Below, in pieces: positions 16,660 to 25,253 of a DNA stretch of 64,000 bases. Each line of letters begins with the position of its first letter. Position 1 is the first letter of the stretch. Origin of the DNA: JAFDVL01 sp963794955 (GTDB lineage: Bacteria > Acidobacteriota > Blastocatellia > RBC074). Made by a program: the position numbers and the translations under genes. The stretch is from the NCBI GenBank assembly GCA_963794955.1, contig CAWCGF010000015.1:248001-312000 (forward strand), read 5' to 3'. The notes under the pieces are model-generated. The model searched no databases, was not told the origin of the DNA, and was given only the letters and a program-made list of their open reading frames with translations.

Positions 16660-18161
16660 TGAGGTGCTCCTGCCTTTTGCGGCGTGTGCGCGGGGCTGGT
16701 TACCGCCGCCGCTATAACCTTTGGCAACCAGACAAGGAAAGTCGCGCCCCCTTCTGGTTGATTTTCGGCCTTGATCCAACCGCCGTGCTCTTCGATGATG
16801 CGATGCGAAACGGCTAGTCCTAATCCTGTCCCCTGGCCAATTTCTTTGGTCGTAAAGAAGGGATCAAAGATTTGCGGTAAATGTTCCGGCGCAATCCCAG
16901 CGCCTGTATCCGTAACGCGTAAGGCGATAAAGGTACGACCGTCTTTCTCTTGTTCGTCTTGCAGCGTAGCAATATCCAGGTTGCCGCCGTTCGGCATGGC
17001 GTGGAGAGCATTGAGACAAAGATTCAGCAGCACTTGATGCAAGAGATTTCGATCTCCCTCTACCTGTATCTCATCGCTCGTGGTGAGGCGAATCCTGATC
17101 TTGTTGGCGTTGGCATCCGGTTGAATTAAATCCACAACCCCATCAATCAATTGCTTCAGCCTGATGGCTTCATGCCGGAGATGAAAAGGGCGAGCCAGCG
17201 TTAAGAGTTGCCGCACAATACGAGCAATGGCGTCGGCCTGCTCATCAATGATTTGCAGCCATCGGTCGCGGCGTTCCGATGTCGCATCCTCACGCTTACG
17301 CAACATGTCCACGCGTCCTTTGATGACATTGAGCGGCGCCCCCATTTCGTGCGCAATGCCCGCCGCCAGGCGTCCGACAGTCGCTAGTCTTTCGCTCTGT
17401 TTGAGGCTCCGTTCCAAGGCAAGCTGTTCTTCAGCGGCGCTGATCACTTTCTGCCGCTGCTCGATCAGATGCGCGGCCATCTGATTAAATTCGAGCGCCA
17501 GCCGCGCAATTTCTCCCCCCCCACCAGGAACGACGACACGATAGTTGAGGTCGCCTTCGCTGAAGGCAATTGTTCCAGTGAGCAGATCATTGATCGGTCG
17601 CAAGACGCTGAACCGAGTCACCACCAAGACGACCAGAATCGTGGCGACGAATAACGCCAGCGTTAACATGGCGATGTCCCGGCGCGCATGCGCGACATCT
17701 GACTGAATAAAAGAAAGCGGTTGAGAAATCTGAAAGGCCCCACGTCGTTGTTTATCCAGTTGGACAGGCATCAGAATCGAGAAGAGATCATCTCCTTGCG
17801 CCAATTCAACTGTTTCACCGGATTGCAGGACACGCTGAATTTCTGGCGGATGACGAAGTAGCTCTGAGGCCGATGGATTCGAGAGCATCAGCACCTGCCC
17901 CTGTTCATTGAAAAGAATTACGCTAAAGACTTTGGGATTTTCGCTCAAGTGGTCAATCAGTTTCTGCGCCTGGGTTGACTGACCCGCGGCATAAACGTCC
18001 TGCAAGGCAATTTGTAGTGTGATGGCATGGGCGCGCAATTCACCGCGCAAGGCACTTTCCAGGATACTCGTCCGTTGCCGCAGGGAAAAATAGCCGCCCA
18101 GGCTCATGATTGCGCCAACCACAAGTGTTAATAATAGAATAAGCTTGGTTGCTGTCCGCAA
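16656..18161 (-). CDS. Sensor histidine kinase (NtrB/ZraS-like)
   Basis: About 501 residues. An N-terminal membrane helix is followed by an extracytoplasmic sensor region of about 130 residues, a second helix near residues 165-188, a HAMP linker ('RPINDLLTGTIAFSEGDLNYRV'), a HisKA domain with phospho-His in GIAHEMGAPLNVIKG (around residue 270), and a HATPase with N-box, 'DTGAGIAPEHLPQIFDPFF' and 'GTGLGLAVSHRI'. The TTG at 18161 is preferred because GGAG lies 5 bases before it; a GTG at 18221 would add 20 residues. It is co-translated with the response regulator. The signal is unknown; the regulon content suggests envelope, redox or starvation stress. Confidence 0.87.
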   Translation of the reverse strand: MRTATKLILLLTLVVGAIMSLGGYFSLRQRTSILESALRGELRAHAITLQIALQDVYAAGQSTQAQKLIDHLSENPKVFSVILFNEQGQVLMLSNPSASELLRHPPEIQRVLQSGETVELAQGDDLFSILMPVQLDKQRRGAFQISQPLSFIQSDVAHARRDIAMLTLALFVATILVVLVVTRFSVLRPINDLLTGTIAFSEGDLNYRVVVPGGGGEIARLALEFNQMAAHLIEQRQKVISAAEEQLALERSLKQSERLATVGRLAAGIAHEMGAPLNVIKGRVDMLRKREDATSERRDRWLQIIDEQADAIARIVRQLLTLARPFHLRHEAIRLKQLIDGVVDLIQPDANANKIRIRLTTSDEIQVEGDRNLLHQVLLNLCLNALHAMPNGGNLDIATLQDEQEKDGRTFIALRVTDTGAGIAPEHLPQIFDPFFTTKEIGQGTGLGLAVSHRIIEEHGGWIKAENQPEGGATFLVWLPKVIAAAVTSPAHTPQKAGAPQ

Positions 18162-18347
18162 TCGTTCTCCTCTATTGAGTATAACAGCCGAGTGCTTCTT
18201 CCCTTCAATTGCCACGCACACAGCCTGACCACCTACCCGTGGTTTCGCCGCCTAACAATCTGTCCCATACTTGTGATTGCAGTCTAACTGGTGAATGGCT
18301 TGACGGTCAATTTGGGGAGGGCCAATGGAAGCGGCGAGGAATTATAG

Positions 18348-18382
18348 CCAGCCGCAAGCAGGGAATGTTAGCTTGCGGCTGG
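18348..18382. repeat. 12-bp perfect hairpin
   Basis: CCAGCCGCAAGC (18348-18359) pairs with GCTTGCGGCTGG (18371-18382) across an 11-base loop, upstream of the histidine kinase. No T-run follows on either strand, so it is a repeat or operator rather than a clear terminator. Confidence 0.5.
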
Positions 18383-18443
18383 GAAAAGGCAAATTGATTA
18401 CCCCCTCACGAGAAATCAGACTTGCCCTATTGAGCGATCTACG

Positions 18444-18658
18444 AGCGGATGGAATTAAAAGTGAGACCCCATGAAGAGCGGCGTCCGAAGATTCTTATTG
18501 CACCCATTATCGCAAAATCTTCGACCACAACTCAGCAGGATAGATTCCGTATCTCACCCCAAGTTAAGAAACCCATCCTATAGCAGGTCAAGGCAAGCTT
18601 TTATCGCCCTCAAAAATCGCCCGTCTTACTTGGCGTCTCACTATTAATTCCATCCGCT
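18444..18658. repeat. 215-bp element bounded by 24-bp inverted repeats
   Basis: AGCGGATGGAATTAAAAGTG at the left (arm 18444-18467) pairs with the arm 18635-18658 over 24 bases with one mismatch. The 167-base interior has no reading frame of note. The size and terminal inverted repeats fit a small non-autonomous element (MITE-like), although no target-site duplication is obvious. Confidence 0.5.
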
Positions 18659-18750
18659 GTCCCAAATAGGAGTGCAAGCCGCGTACCAGTAATTAAACCA
18701 CCTGTAGAGAAGCGATATGTTGATTTCAAGGCTTTTCCGCGCTGTCACAA

Positions 18751-18787
18751 TGGGGCTTTCTGCCACACAATGTGGAAGATTCCCACA
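18751..18787. promoter_or_regulatory. Paired 17-bp activator sites upstream of sigma-54 promoter
   Basis: TGGGGCTTTCTGCCACA (18751-18767) and TGTGGAAGATTCCCACA (18771-18787) are both TGTGG-N7-CCACA palindromes, starting 20 bases apart. They lie about 110-130 bases before the -12 box at 18896. The same pair, with the same 20-base phasing, is at 23311. This is what NtrC-type activators use. Confidence 0.65.
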
Positions 18788-18884
18788 TGCTAAAGTGATC
18801 TCGCCCTTTCCTTAACCAAGCAAACCAAGTCGCAATACCCAATAAAAAGGCTTTCTCGCCTATTCTTCACGCAAGCCTTTAGCA

Positions 18885-18899
18885 CGGTACACTAATTGC
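18885..18899 (+). promoter_or_regulatory. Sigma-54 promoter of zinc-ribbon gene
   Basis: CGGTAC-ACTAA-TTGC, with GG (18886-18887) and GC (18898-18899) 10 bases apart. The downstream CCTATCTAT resembles the ACTATCTAT after the promoter at 27939. Start is expected near 18911, about 50 bases before the ATG at 18963. Confidence 0.65.
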
Positions 18900-18962
18900 C
18901 CTATCTATAAGAGGAGTATTTTGTCAGGGCTATTGACCTGCCTGCCGAAGGAGAATTTCTCA

Positions 18963-19199
18963 ATGAGTAATGAAACAAAACCCAGAAAACAATTTTATCA
19001 ACGGCTGCTGCGGTGGATTCATCGCTGCCCACAATGCCGAGAAAACTCGTTATTGTTGGGCGCGAAACAAGGCACAATCCATATTTGTCGGTCGTGTCGT
19101 CACCGCTTCACCATTAGCCAGCAGACGCAGGTCTGGGACATAAAACAGGAACAGGCAATGGACAATGACCCTGCTGACAGATGGCCAATCGCGGCCTAA
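18963..19199 (+). CDS. Small zinc-ribbon protein
   Basis: 78 residues. Two knuckles, C23-x2-C26 (HRCPQCREN) and C43-x2-C46 (HICRSCRHR), about 17 residues apart, make a zinc ribbon like those of small nucleic-acid-binding proteins. The N-terminus is basic (KPRKQFYQRLLRWIHR). The ATG is preceded by GAAGGAG at 18947-18953. It is a monocistronic gene behind a sigma-54 promoter and a pair of activator sites, right next to the two-component genes on the other strand, so it may be the regulator pair's nearest target. Function unknown. Confidence 0.7.
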   Translation: MSNETKPRKQFYQRLLRWIHRCPQCRENSLLLGAKQGTIHICRSCRHRFTISQQTQVWDIKQEQAMDNDPADRWPIAA

Positions 19200-19440
19200 C
19201 CATCACGGATACTTGCCTGTCATATCAAGCGCAGCAGTCAAAAGGAGAGGAAACATGACTCAAACCAAGCTGAATGCTGTGGAGCTGCCGATGGCGAGGA
19301 GAAAACCAAATCGTAAGATAGCAGAATTCTAACAGCACAGCCGGAAGAACCTGCGTATGGCCGAACCCCCAGGCCGCCAGACTGGAAGCAAACTGGAAGC
19401 AAGAAGTACCGAAAATTCTGACGCAAGTTGCAATCATTCA

Positions 19441-20295
19441 CTACTGAGCAACGAGAATCGGACACAAAGCCTGGCGCAACATCACATCCGCATTCGAGCC
19501 AAATAGTCCGCGTGGTTTACTGTCGTCATGCGCGCCGATGCAAAGCAAATCCACCTGCTGTTGATTGGCATAAGCCAGAATTTCCGCTGCGGGCTTCCCC
19601 ATCCGAATTTCCCTTTTTACTACACATCTCGACTCATGCCCTGCCGGGAGTTCCTTCATCAGTTCACGTTCGAGATCGGCCAGCACGCCTTGGCCGATAG
19701 TGCCCAGACCGGACTCGTAATCCAGATCAAGATATGTGTCGGGGGCAACAACGTGCAGGAGATGCAATTCCGCCTGATACAGTTGTGCCAGCGCCAGCCC
19801 CCAGGCGAACGCCACCCGTGAGCAAGCGGAAAAATCGTGCGCGACCAGCACACTCCGGGGTGCAAAGAATGCGTCTTTTTCACGTGCCTCTTCTTGCGGG
19901 TGTGTCACGAACACCGCGCAAGGGGCTGCGCGGCAAACAGCTTCTGCCACCGAACCGAGCAACGCAGCCGCCAGAGGGCGTCGCCGCGATTGCATCACCA
20001 CCAAATCAATCTGCTGTTCTGCCGCCGCGCCTGTAATCGCGTCAGCCGCATCATTGCCATGAACAATCACCACTTCAACTTGCAGTTCAGGGTTTGCATT
20101 TAGCAGGTAGGGAGCGATCATTTCCGCTAGCTTGGCAAGGATTTCTGTTGCCTCCATTGGTAAAACCGCTCCGGGAAAGTGACACACGACCAACTTGGCG
20201 TGATAGGCTTGTGCCAACGCCACGGCGTAGCGCAAGGCAGCGGCGGAGTCGGGGACTAAATCAAGTGGGCAAAGGATACGTGCAAGCCTAATCAT
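19441..20295 (-). CDS. Tandem universal stress protein (two USP domains)
   Basis: 284 residues made of two UspA domains: residues 1-140 (RILCPLDLVPDSAAALRYAV ... VVMQSRRRPLAAALLGSVAEAVCRAAPCAVFV) and 150-284 (SVLVAHDFSACSRVAFAWGL ... LLCIGAHDDSKPRGLFGSNADVMLRQALCPILV). The nucleotide loops (G-x2-G-x9-GS type) are modified in both halves. Its ATG overlaps the stop of the phosphatase gene (ATGA), so it is the last gene of the mannosylglycerate operon that begins at 23131. USP expression with an osmolyte pathway fits a stress role; the molecular function is unknown. Confidence 0.85.
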   Translation of the reverse strand: MIRLARILCPLDLVPDSAAALRYAVALAQAYHAKLVVCHFPGAVLPMEATEILAKLAEMIAPYLLNANPELQVEVVIVHGNDAADAITGAAAEQQIDLVVMQSRRRPLAAALLGSVAEAVCRAAPCAVFVTHPQEEAREKDAFFAPRSVLVAHDFSACSRVAFAWGLALAQLYQAELHLLHVVAPDTYLDLDYESGLGTIGQGVLADLERELMKELPAGHESRCVVKREIRMGKPAAEILAYANQQQVDLLCIGAHDDSKPRGLFGSNADVMLRQALCPILVAQ

Positions 20296-21131
20296 TGAGA
20301 TGCTCCTGTTCGTGGAATAGGGTTGGGCCTGTCAGTTTGCTCATCGAGCAAACTGTTAACGATTTTGGCCCAGGCCGCCGGGCCATTTACAGGGAGCCAA
20401 TCAGTGCTACCGTTCATTACCAGCGCGTTAGGTTTACGCAACAAAAAAGCACGCTCAACCACCCGCAGCAACGGCAAATCGTTAGCACTGTCGCCCAGGC
20501 CAACGGTCATAATCTCACCAAATTTCTGTTGGAACAATTCGACTAATCCTGCTGCTGCCATTCCTTTGTCGCTGTAAATGGCAGAGACCGTGTAGAAGCG
20601 GCTACCTTTTGTGGCGACGAGGCCGACCTTGTGCAAGGCTGCATTCAACATGTCAATTTCATCTGTTGTGAATTCGCCAATCAGCGTTTCGCTATATTCC
20701 CGATTTTGCGCACGCTCCGCCGCTTCTGCCTCCAAACCCGTCCAGTCACATAATTCTTTCAATGACAATTCCGCATAGCCACGAAACGCGAGTTGAAGTT
20801 CCGCGCGAATATGCTTGAGGGCGTCTCTGATGAAGCTGACAGGAACGCCGAGTTCAATCACCTCATCCTTTTCGGCAGACGAAAGCTTGGTAGAAAAATA
20901 GCCTGCGGGGATAACGATGGCCGCGCCATTTTCTACGATAATTGGTGCCCGAAGCCCCATCTGCTGTTGGTAATACTGCTGCTCGCTGCGGGTCTTGGAC
21001 GAACAGAAAATGAGCGGAATTGCCCGCGCCTGAACGCGACGAAGCGCCGCTTCGGCAGGCTGGAAAGAGTAAGTTTCCAATTCCAACAAAGTTCCATCAA
21101 GGTCTGTAAAAATCACCAGTTGCTTATTCAT
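20292..21131 (-). CDS. mpgP: Mannosyl-3-phosphoglycerate phosphatase
   Basis: 279 residues, HAD superfamily with a Cof/MPGP-type cap. Motif I 'FTDLDGTLL' places the nucleophile Asp at residue 10 and the acid/base Asp at 12; motif II is 'IFCSSKTRSE'; motif III/IV is 'VGLGDSANDLPLLRVVERAFLLRKPN'. It removes phosphate from 2-O-(alpha-D-mannosyl)-3-phosphoglycerate to give mannosylglycerate, a compatible solute. The start overlaps the synthase stop by 4 bases. Enzyme assignment rests on the adjacent synthase and on motif match; a different sugar phosphate is possible. Confidence 0.85.
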   Translation of the reverse strand: MNKQLVIFTDLDGTLLELETYSFQPAEAALRRVQARAIPLIFCSSKTRSEQQYYQQQMGLRAPIIVENGAAIVIPAGYFSTKLSSAEKDEVIELGVPVSFIRDALKHIRAELQLAFRGYAELSLKELCDWTGLEAEAAERAQNREYSETLIGEFTTDEIDMLNAALHKVGLVATKGSRFYTVSAIYSDKGMAAAGLVELFQQKFGEIMTVGLGDSANDLPLLRVVERAFLLRKPNALVMNGSTDWLPVNGPAAWAKIVNSLLDEQTDRPNPIPRTGASQ

Positions 21132-22429
21132 GTTCCCAGTTTCTGCACTTTCTTTTGTGGAATGGTGTCGGCGCGATTTTCGGTTTCTATAATTTTCGCC
21201 ACATTCGTTGTTGCGGTGGGAGTAACTCGCCCAGGCGACTCAAGCCACGAGACATAAGGCTGCCCTGCAATCGTGTCGGCGAACTGATCAAGCTTGATGC
21301 GGTCAAGCGAGGGATACGTTCGCACTGGCGGTGGCGTCTCACGCTTGCCAATCACTTTGCGTCGGCGCAGTTCGTGGAGGATTTCTTTCTTGAGTGTTTC
21401 GGGACAAGTGAACGATTGATAAATTACGCCGAGCGAAGCCTGCATCATTTCGTGAATATGCTCTTCCCCTTTGGAAATATCATGCAGATGCGGATTGCGT
21501 GATTCAATCTGAAAAATCTCGACGCCATCTTTCATCATGTCGGGATAGGGGCTGACGTTTAGCCCGCCGAATTTCTCCAGTAGGTTGACGAAGTGGTTGG
21601 TCTCTACGGCATAACCAGCTGCATAATTCAGCCGCATGGCCAATTCCATACTGAGCGCGTGTTCGCCCGCATTGCCCGTTCGGATGACTTCAGTTTCAAA
21701 GCCTGTGCGGTAGTTAATCAAGCGGTTCAGATATTCGTTCGTCAGTACCGAGGCACGACCGTAACGAGAGAAATAGAGTTGTGAATCTACCACTTTCGGT
21801 TTGCTGTGCCAGAGCATGCGCACCATTGCACCAGCCGATTTACTCAGCGCAAACCCGGTGGCGTAAGCGCGCACATATTCCAGCACAGAACCCGGAATGA
21901 AATTGTCCACATCAATAAACCCGACGTATTTTTTGCCTGCCAACCGCGCCAGCATTAAGCCCAGCATCATCCCTTCAGCTTTGCCATTGCGAATCAAACC
22001 GTCATCATCCAGCAACTCTTCATAACCAGCCGCCGCAAAGGCTTGTGCTGCCACCGGGTCTTTTTGATGGACAATAGACAGTTCCTTTTTGGTAAACGTG
22101 CGAAAACTGTCAATCGCGTTCACTTCCATGTTGAAGCGGTCAACCGGCTCGCGCGGGCTGTTGGAAACGACGATAACCTGACAGGCGTGGGGAATCGCAA
22201 ACAGTACGCCTTCCAACAAGCGCAGTCGTTCCGCTTTCATCGGAATGATGATCGCCATCTGTTTTTCGATCTCGTTGAGCGTTTCGTAGGGAACTTGTCG
22301 GATGACAAATTGTAGTTCGTATGGCAACTGGTCGGCACTTAAGCCCGCATCCAGTTCGTACACTTTTTGCACGCCATAAAACATGTTTCCGCCAAAACGT
22401 TGGACTTCTCTGGGGAGTTCAATGCGCAT
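21128..22429 (-). CDS. mpgS: Mannosyl-3-phosphoglycerate synthase
   Basis: 433-residue GT55-type glycosyltransferase that joins mannose from GDP-mannose to 3-phosphoglycerate. Visible marks: 'MRIELPREVQRFGGNMFYGVQKVYELD' start; 'AIIIPMKAERLRLLEGVL' (nucleotide-binding strand); 'VVSNSPREP'; 'NGKAEGMMLGLMLA'; the DxD-like 'YVGFIDVDNFIPG' near residues 165-180; 'YGRASVLTNEYLNRLINYRTGFETEVIRTGNAGEHA'. Length fits family members from Thermus/Rhodothermus. It starts with ATG after AAGGA and lies 9 bases after the GH38-like gene. It is uncommon outside thermophiles and some bacteria; expected output is the osmolyte mannosylglycerate, which protects in heat or salt. Confidence 0.9.
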   Translation of the reverse strand: MRIELPREVQRFGGNMFYGVQKVYELDAGLSADQLPYELQFVIRQVPYETLNEIEKQMAIIIPMKAERLRLLEGVLFAIPHACQVIVVSNSPREPVDRFNMEVNAIDSFRTFTKKELSIVHQKDPVAAQAFAAAGYEELLDDDGLIRNGKAEGMMLGLMLARLAGKKYVGFIDVDNFIPGSVLEYVRAYATGFALSKSAGAMVRMLWHSKPKVVDSQLYFSRYGRASVLTNEYLNRLINYRTGFETEVIRTGNAGEHALSMELAMRLNYAAGYAVETNHFVNLLEKFGGLNVSPYPDMMKDGVEIFQIESRNPHLHDISKGEEHIHEMMQASLGVIYQSFTCPETLKKEILHELRRRKVIGKRETPPPVRTYPSLDRIKLDQFADTIAGQPYVSWLESPGRVTPTATTNVAKIIETENRADTIPQKKVQKLGT

Positions 22430-22438
22430 AAGTTTTCC

Positions 22439-23131
22439 TTATTCTTTCTCGTGCTGCTGCTTTTGCAGCAAGCCCGCATAATAATGCAGCAGGTATTCAC
22501 CCGCGCGTTTCTTGGTCCGCGACCAGCTCATCGCCTCGCCGATTTCTTCCAGTTCATCCTCAATCCGCAGTTGATCGTAAAGCTGTTGGTTAAGCAGTTC
22601 CGAGATGCGCGCCTCGTTGCCTTGCCGCGTCAGAGTTGCCACTTCTATATCCACACCGCGCCAGACAAACACGCCGTCAATGCCGAAACCTTGATAAATT
22701 TGCGGCGCTTGTCCGATTTGCCCAAAGTTGTCGAGCATCCAACCCGCCTTCATCACAGGGCCAAACTTGTTGGCGACTTTGTGACCGATGAGCAGATTGC
22801 GCACCAGCGCTTCCCCGCTGACCAACCCCCAATCCGGTTGCAAATACGCCGGGCCAATCAACAAGCGCCCCTCTTTGGCAAAGCGGCTGATTTGCTTTTC
22901 GTAATACTCAACTTCATCAGCCGATAACTGGCTAAGGCAGTCTTCGATGATGGCGGTTTGTCCATCCAGCACAAAGCGGTACTGCGGCTCGCGCTCCAGC
23001 ATCGTGAAGACATTGGCGAAAAATGGCGGCAACCAGCGATTGGTGTAGCGCGCCGTAAAGATCCATTCCCGATCCCAATGGTTATGGGAAATCAAATGAA
23101 TGGTCAAAGGGTTCTGCATCTTGTTGTTCAT
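22439..23131 (-). CDS. Truncated GH38 alpha-mannosidase (mannosylglycerate hydrolase-like) N-terminal domain
   Basis: 230 residues, where GH38 enzymes such as MngB have 850 or more. It keeps the first zinc-site motif (HNHWDREW, residues 16-23), the conserved 'FVLDGQTAIIEDCL' region, 'IGPAYLQPDWGLVSGEALVRNL' and the nucleophile strand 'WMLDNFGQIGQ' with D134. After about residue 160 the sequence leaves the family, and it ends in a charged helix (KKRAGEYLLHYY ... KQQHEKE). The distal His zinc ligand of GH38 would be missing, so activity is doubtful. MngB in E. coli hydrolyses mannosylglycerate, so linkage to the synthesis genes suggests an origin as a catabolic partner. Start chosen at ATG 23131 next to CAGGAATA. 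Confidence 0.75.
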   Translation of the reverse strand: MNNKMQNPLTIHLISHNHWDREWIFTARYTNRWLPPFFANVFTMLEREPQYRFVLDGQTAIIEDCLSQLSADEVEYYEKQISRFAKEGRLLIGPAYLQPDWGLVSGEALVRNLLIGHKVANKFGPVMKAGWMLDNFGQIGQAPQIYQGFGIDGVFVWRGVDIEVATLTRQGNEARISELLNQQLYDQLRIEDELEEIGEAMSWSRTKKRAGEYLLHYYAGLLQKQQHEKE

Positions 23132-23173
23132 TATTCCTGCCAATCTTTAGTGGGACTCCAAAAATAGACTTCG

Positions 23174-23188
23174 GCAATGACCGTGCCA
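23174..23188 (-). promoter_or_regulatory. Sigma-54 promoter of the mannosylglycerate operon
   Basis: On the minus strand: TGGCAC-GGTCA-TTGC, a perfect match to the sigma-54 consensus. Start near 23163, about 32 bases before the ATG at 23131. Confidence 0.8.
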
Positions 23189-23715
23189 TGCCTGCCAGCT
23201 TTGGCCAGGGATTTGCAGTGTTTCGTCCAAAGCTTGTTGTTTCCATAGGATTTGCCCTCGTGCTTGCCTGATTTCAGATAGAACCGATTATCTGCTTGTC
23301 TGGTTCACCATGTGGCTTTCTGCTCCGCTGTGTGGAATTCTGCCACCCGCGCACCTGCTGTTATCGAGGATGCATGTCTTACCGCTGCAAAGAGGACTTT
23401 TACCCACTTCAGAAATAACAACCACATTCAAGATTGGGATTCACCCTTCGGCGCGCTCCTTGCGCTAAGTGATGAAGAGCGAAAGCTAGGGTTAGATCAA
23501 GACCGACTGCCCATTGAGAGGTAAAAACGTTGGTCGGTGCGTCCAGCAGTCGTGGCATTGAGATGCAAAAGACCGGCAACAGCAAAGCGCCGGTTGAGAA
23601 AGTCTTTGGGGTTTACACGCACCAGGAAGGTTTCCCGAATTTTATGTCGCATAGGCGCGAAGTCATTGATTGTGGCCAAGGCCGTGATCACGAGGAAAGT
23701 TGATGGGCCGGTTTG
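23189..23715. other. Gene-free spacer, mostly promoter region
   Basis: Apart from the activator pair at 23311, I see only short frames with no convincing start, ribosome site or family. It separates the mannosylglycerate operon from the fumarase gene. Confidence 0.4.
23311..23347. promoter_or_regulatory. Paired 17-bp activator sites of the mannosylglycerate operon
   Basis: TGTGGCTTTCTGCTCCG (23311-23327) and TGTGGAATTCTGCCACC (23331-23347) start 20 bases apart. They share TGTGGCTTTCTG and TGTGGAA-N5-CCAC with the pair at 18751 and lie about 140-170 bases upstream of the -12 element at 23174. Same phasing, same order. Confidence 0.65.
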
Positions 23716-25104
23716 TTACAATCCCGGCTCAGTCATTTTTTGCAAATCAAGCGAACTGAGTTCTTCGTTTGAGATCAATTTCCTTTCCCGTGCTATTTCA
23801 CGCACAGATCGCCCGGTGCGATGCGCTTCCTTGGAAATTGCAGCGGCTTGGTCATAACCGATCCGGGGTGCCAGGGCTGTGGCAAAGGCCAGGTCATGTT
23901 CGGCGTTTTGCTGGCAGCGCCCATGATTTGCCGCCAGTCCGGCAATACATCGCTCAGCGAAAACCTGACTCACAGTGGAAAGCAGATGGATGGATTGCAA
24001 CAGATCGAAGCCGAGTACAGGCATCATCGTATTCAATTCAAAGTTGCCACTAGCTCCGCAAATGCTGATGGTCGTGTCATTGCCGATGACCTGTGCGGCG
24101 ACCATCAGCACGACTTCGCAAAGCACCGGATTTACTTTGCCGGGCATGATCGAACTGCCCGGCTGCAAGGCAGGCAGCACGAGTTCTGCCAGTCCGGTGT
24201 GTGGCCCTGATCCCATCCAGCGGATGTCGTTGGCGATCTTCATCAAGCTGCAAGCCAGTGTTTTGAGTGCGCCGGAAACCTCAACACAGGCGTCACGCGC
24301 TCCTTGCGCCTCGAAATGGTTGTTTGCTTCGCGGAAAGGAAGATTCGTAACAGCGTTCAGTGCCGCGATCACTCTGCCCGGAAATTCAGGACGGCGATTG
24401 ATTCCGGTGCCAACAGCAGTCCCGCCGATGGCGAGTTCCAGCAGCGCATGGCGTGCGTGCGCGATGCGTTCATAACCTTTCATTATCTGCTCGGCATAAC
24501 CGCCAAACTCCTGTCCCAATCGCACTGGCGTCGCATCCATCAGGTGCGTTCGGCCCGCTTTCAAAATCGCATCGAATTCACTCGTTTTTTGGCTGAGCGC
24601 GGCGTGCAGGCTTGTGAGCGCGGGCAGCAACTCCTCCGTAATGGCAGTGGCGGCGGCTAGATGAATCGCCGTCGGTATCACATCGTTTGATGATTGCGAT
24701 AGGTTGACGTGGTCGTTGGGATGGACAGTTTTGGCACCACGGTCCTCGTGTAGAAGCTCTGCGGCGCGATTGGCAATCACTTCATTGGCGTTCATGTTAG
24801 TTGAAGTACCACTGCCCGTCTGGAAAATATCCACCACAAATTCGCTGTCCCAGCGGCCTTCCGCCACTTCAGCCGCCGCCGCTACAATCGCGTTGCCAAG
24901 GCCCGGCTCAAGCTCACCCAGTTCCAAGTTGACGCGCGCACAAGCCTGCTTGAGTAGCCCCAGTGCATAAATAAACCGCCGGGGAAAGACCAGTCCGCTG
25001 ATCGGAAAGTTCAGTATGGCGCGCGCTGTCTGCGCGCCATAATAAGCCCCTGCGGGAACTTGCATCTCTCCTAGTGAATCGTACTCCATTCGGTAATTCG
25101 TCAT
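23716..25104 (-). CDS. fumC: Class II fumarate hydratase
   Basis: 462 residues, the family's usual length, interconverting fumarate and malate in the citric acid cycle. Marks: 'YDSLGEMQVPAGAYYGAQTARA' at the start, 'TGSGTSTNMNANEVIANRA', 'LSQSSNDVIPTAIHLAA', 'GRTHLMDATPVRLGQEF' with the His of the active site, and the lyase signature 'GSSIMPGKVNPVLCEVVLM'. The start at 25104 fits FumC. An ATG at 25245, close behind AAAGGAAG and 9 bases after the half-CBS stop, would add 47 residues of low-complexity, Pro/Ser-rich sequence; which is used is open. It lies downstream of the sigma-54 promoter at 25543 with the half-CBS gene. Confidence 0.87.
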   Translation of the reverse strand: MTNYRMEYDSLGEMQVPAGAYYGAQTARAILNFPISGLVFPRRFIYALGLLKQACARVNLELGELEPGLGNAIVAAAAEVAEGRWDSEFVVDIFQTGSGTSTNMNANEVIANRAAELLHEDRGAKTVHPNDHVNLSQSSNDVIPTAIHLAAATAITEELLPALTSLHAALSQKTSEFDAILKAGRTHLMDATPVRLGQEFGGYAEQIMKGYERIAHARHALLELAIGGTAVGTGINRRPEFPGRVIAALNAVTNLPFREANNHFEAQGARDACVEVSGALKTLACSLMKIANDIRWMGSGPHTGLAELVLPALQPGSSIMPGKVNPVLCEVVLMVAAQVIGNDTTISICGASGNFELNTMMPVLGFDLLQSIHLLSTVSQVFAERCIAGLAANHGRCQQNAEHDLAFATALAPRIGYDQAAAISKEAHRTGRSVREIARERKLISNEELSSLDLQKMTEPGL

Positions 25105-25253
25105 AACACTTGCGCGCTGCTCGTGGCAGGCATTAACAGGCGATAACGGGAAAGGGTAGGGGTGGGATTGTTGACTGCCTGAAAGCAGTGCCCCACCTTC
25201 ATTTTCCCAACGCAACTCACTTTCGCTTTTGATTGGTGCTGTCATTCTTCCTT

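Noticed and set aside
23497..23691. Minus-strand 64-residue frame that resembles a transposase fragment
   Set aside because: No recognisable motif, no start signal and no inverted repeats around it.
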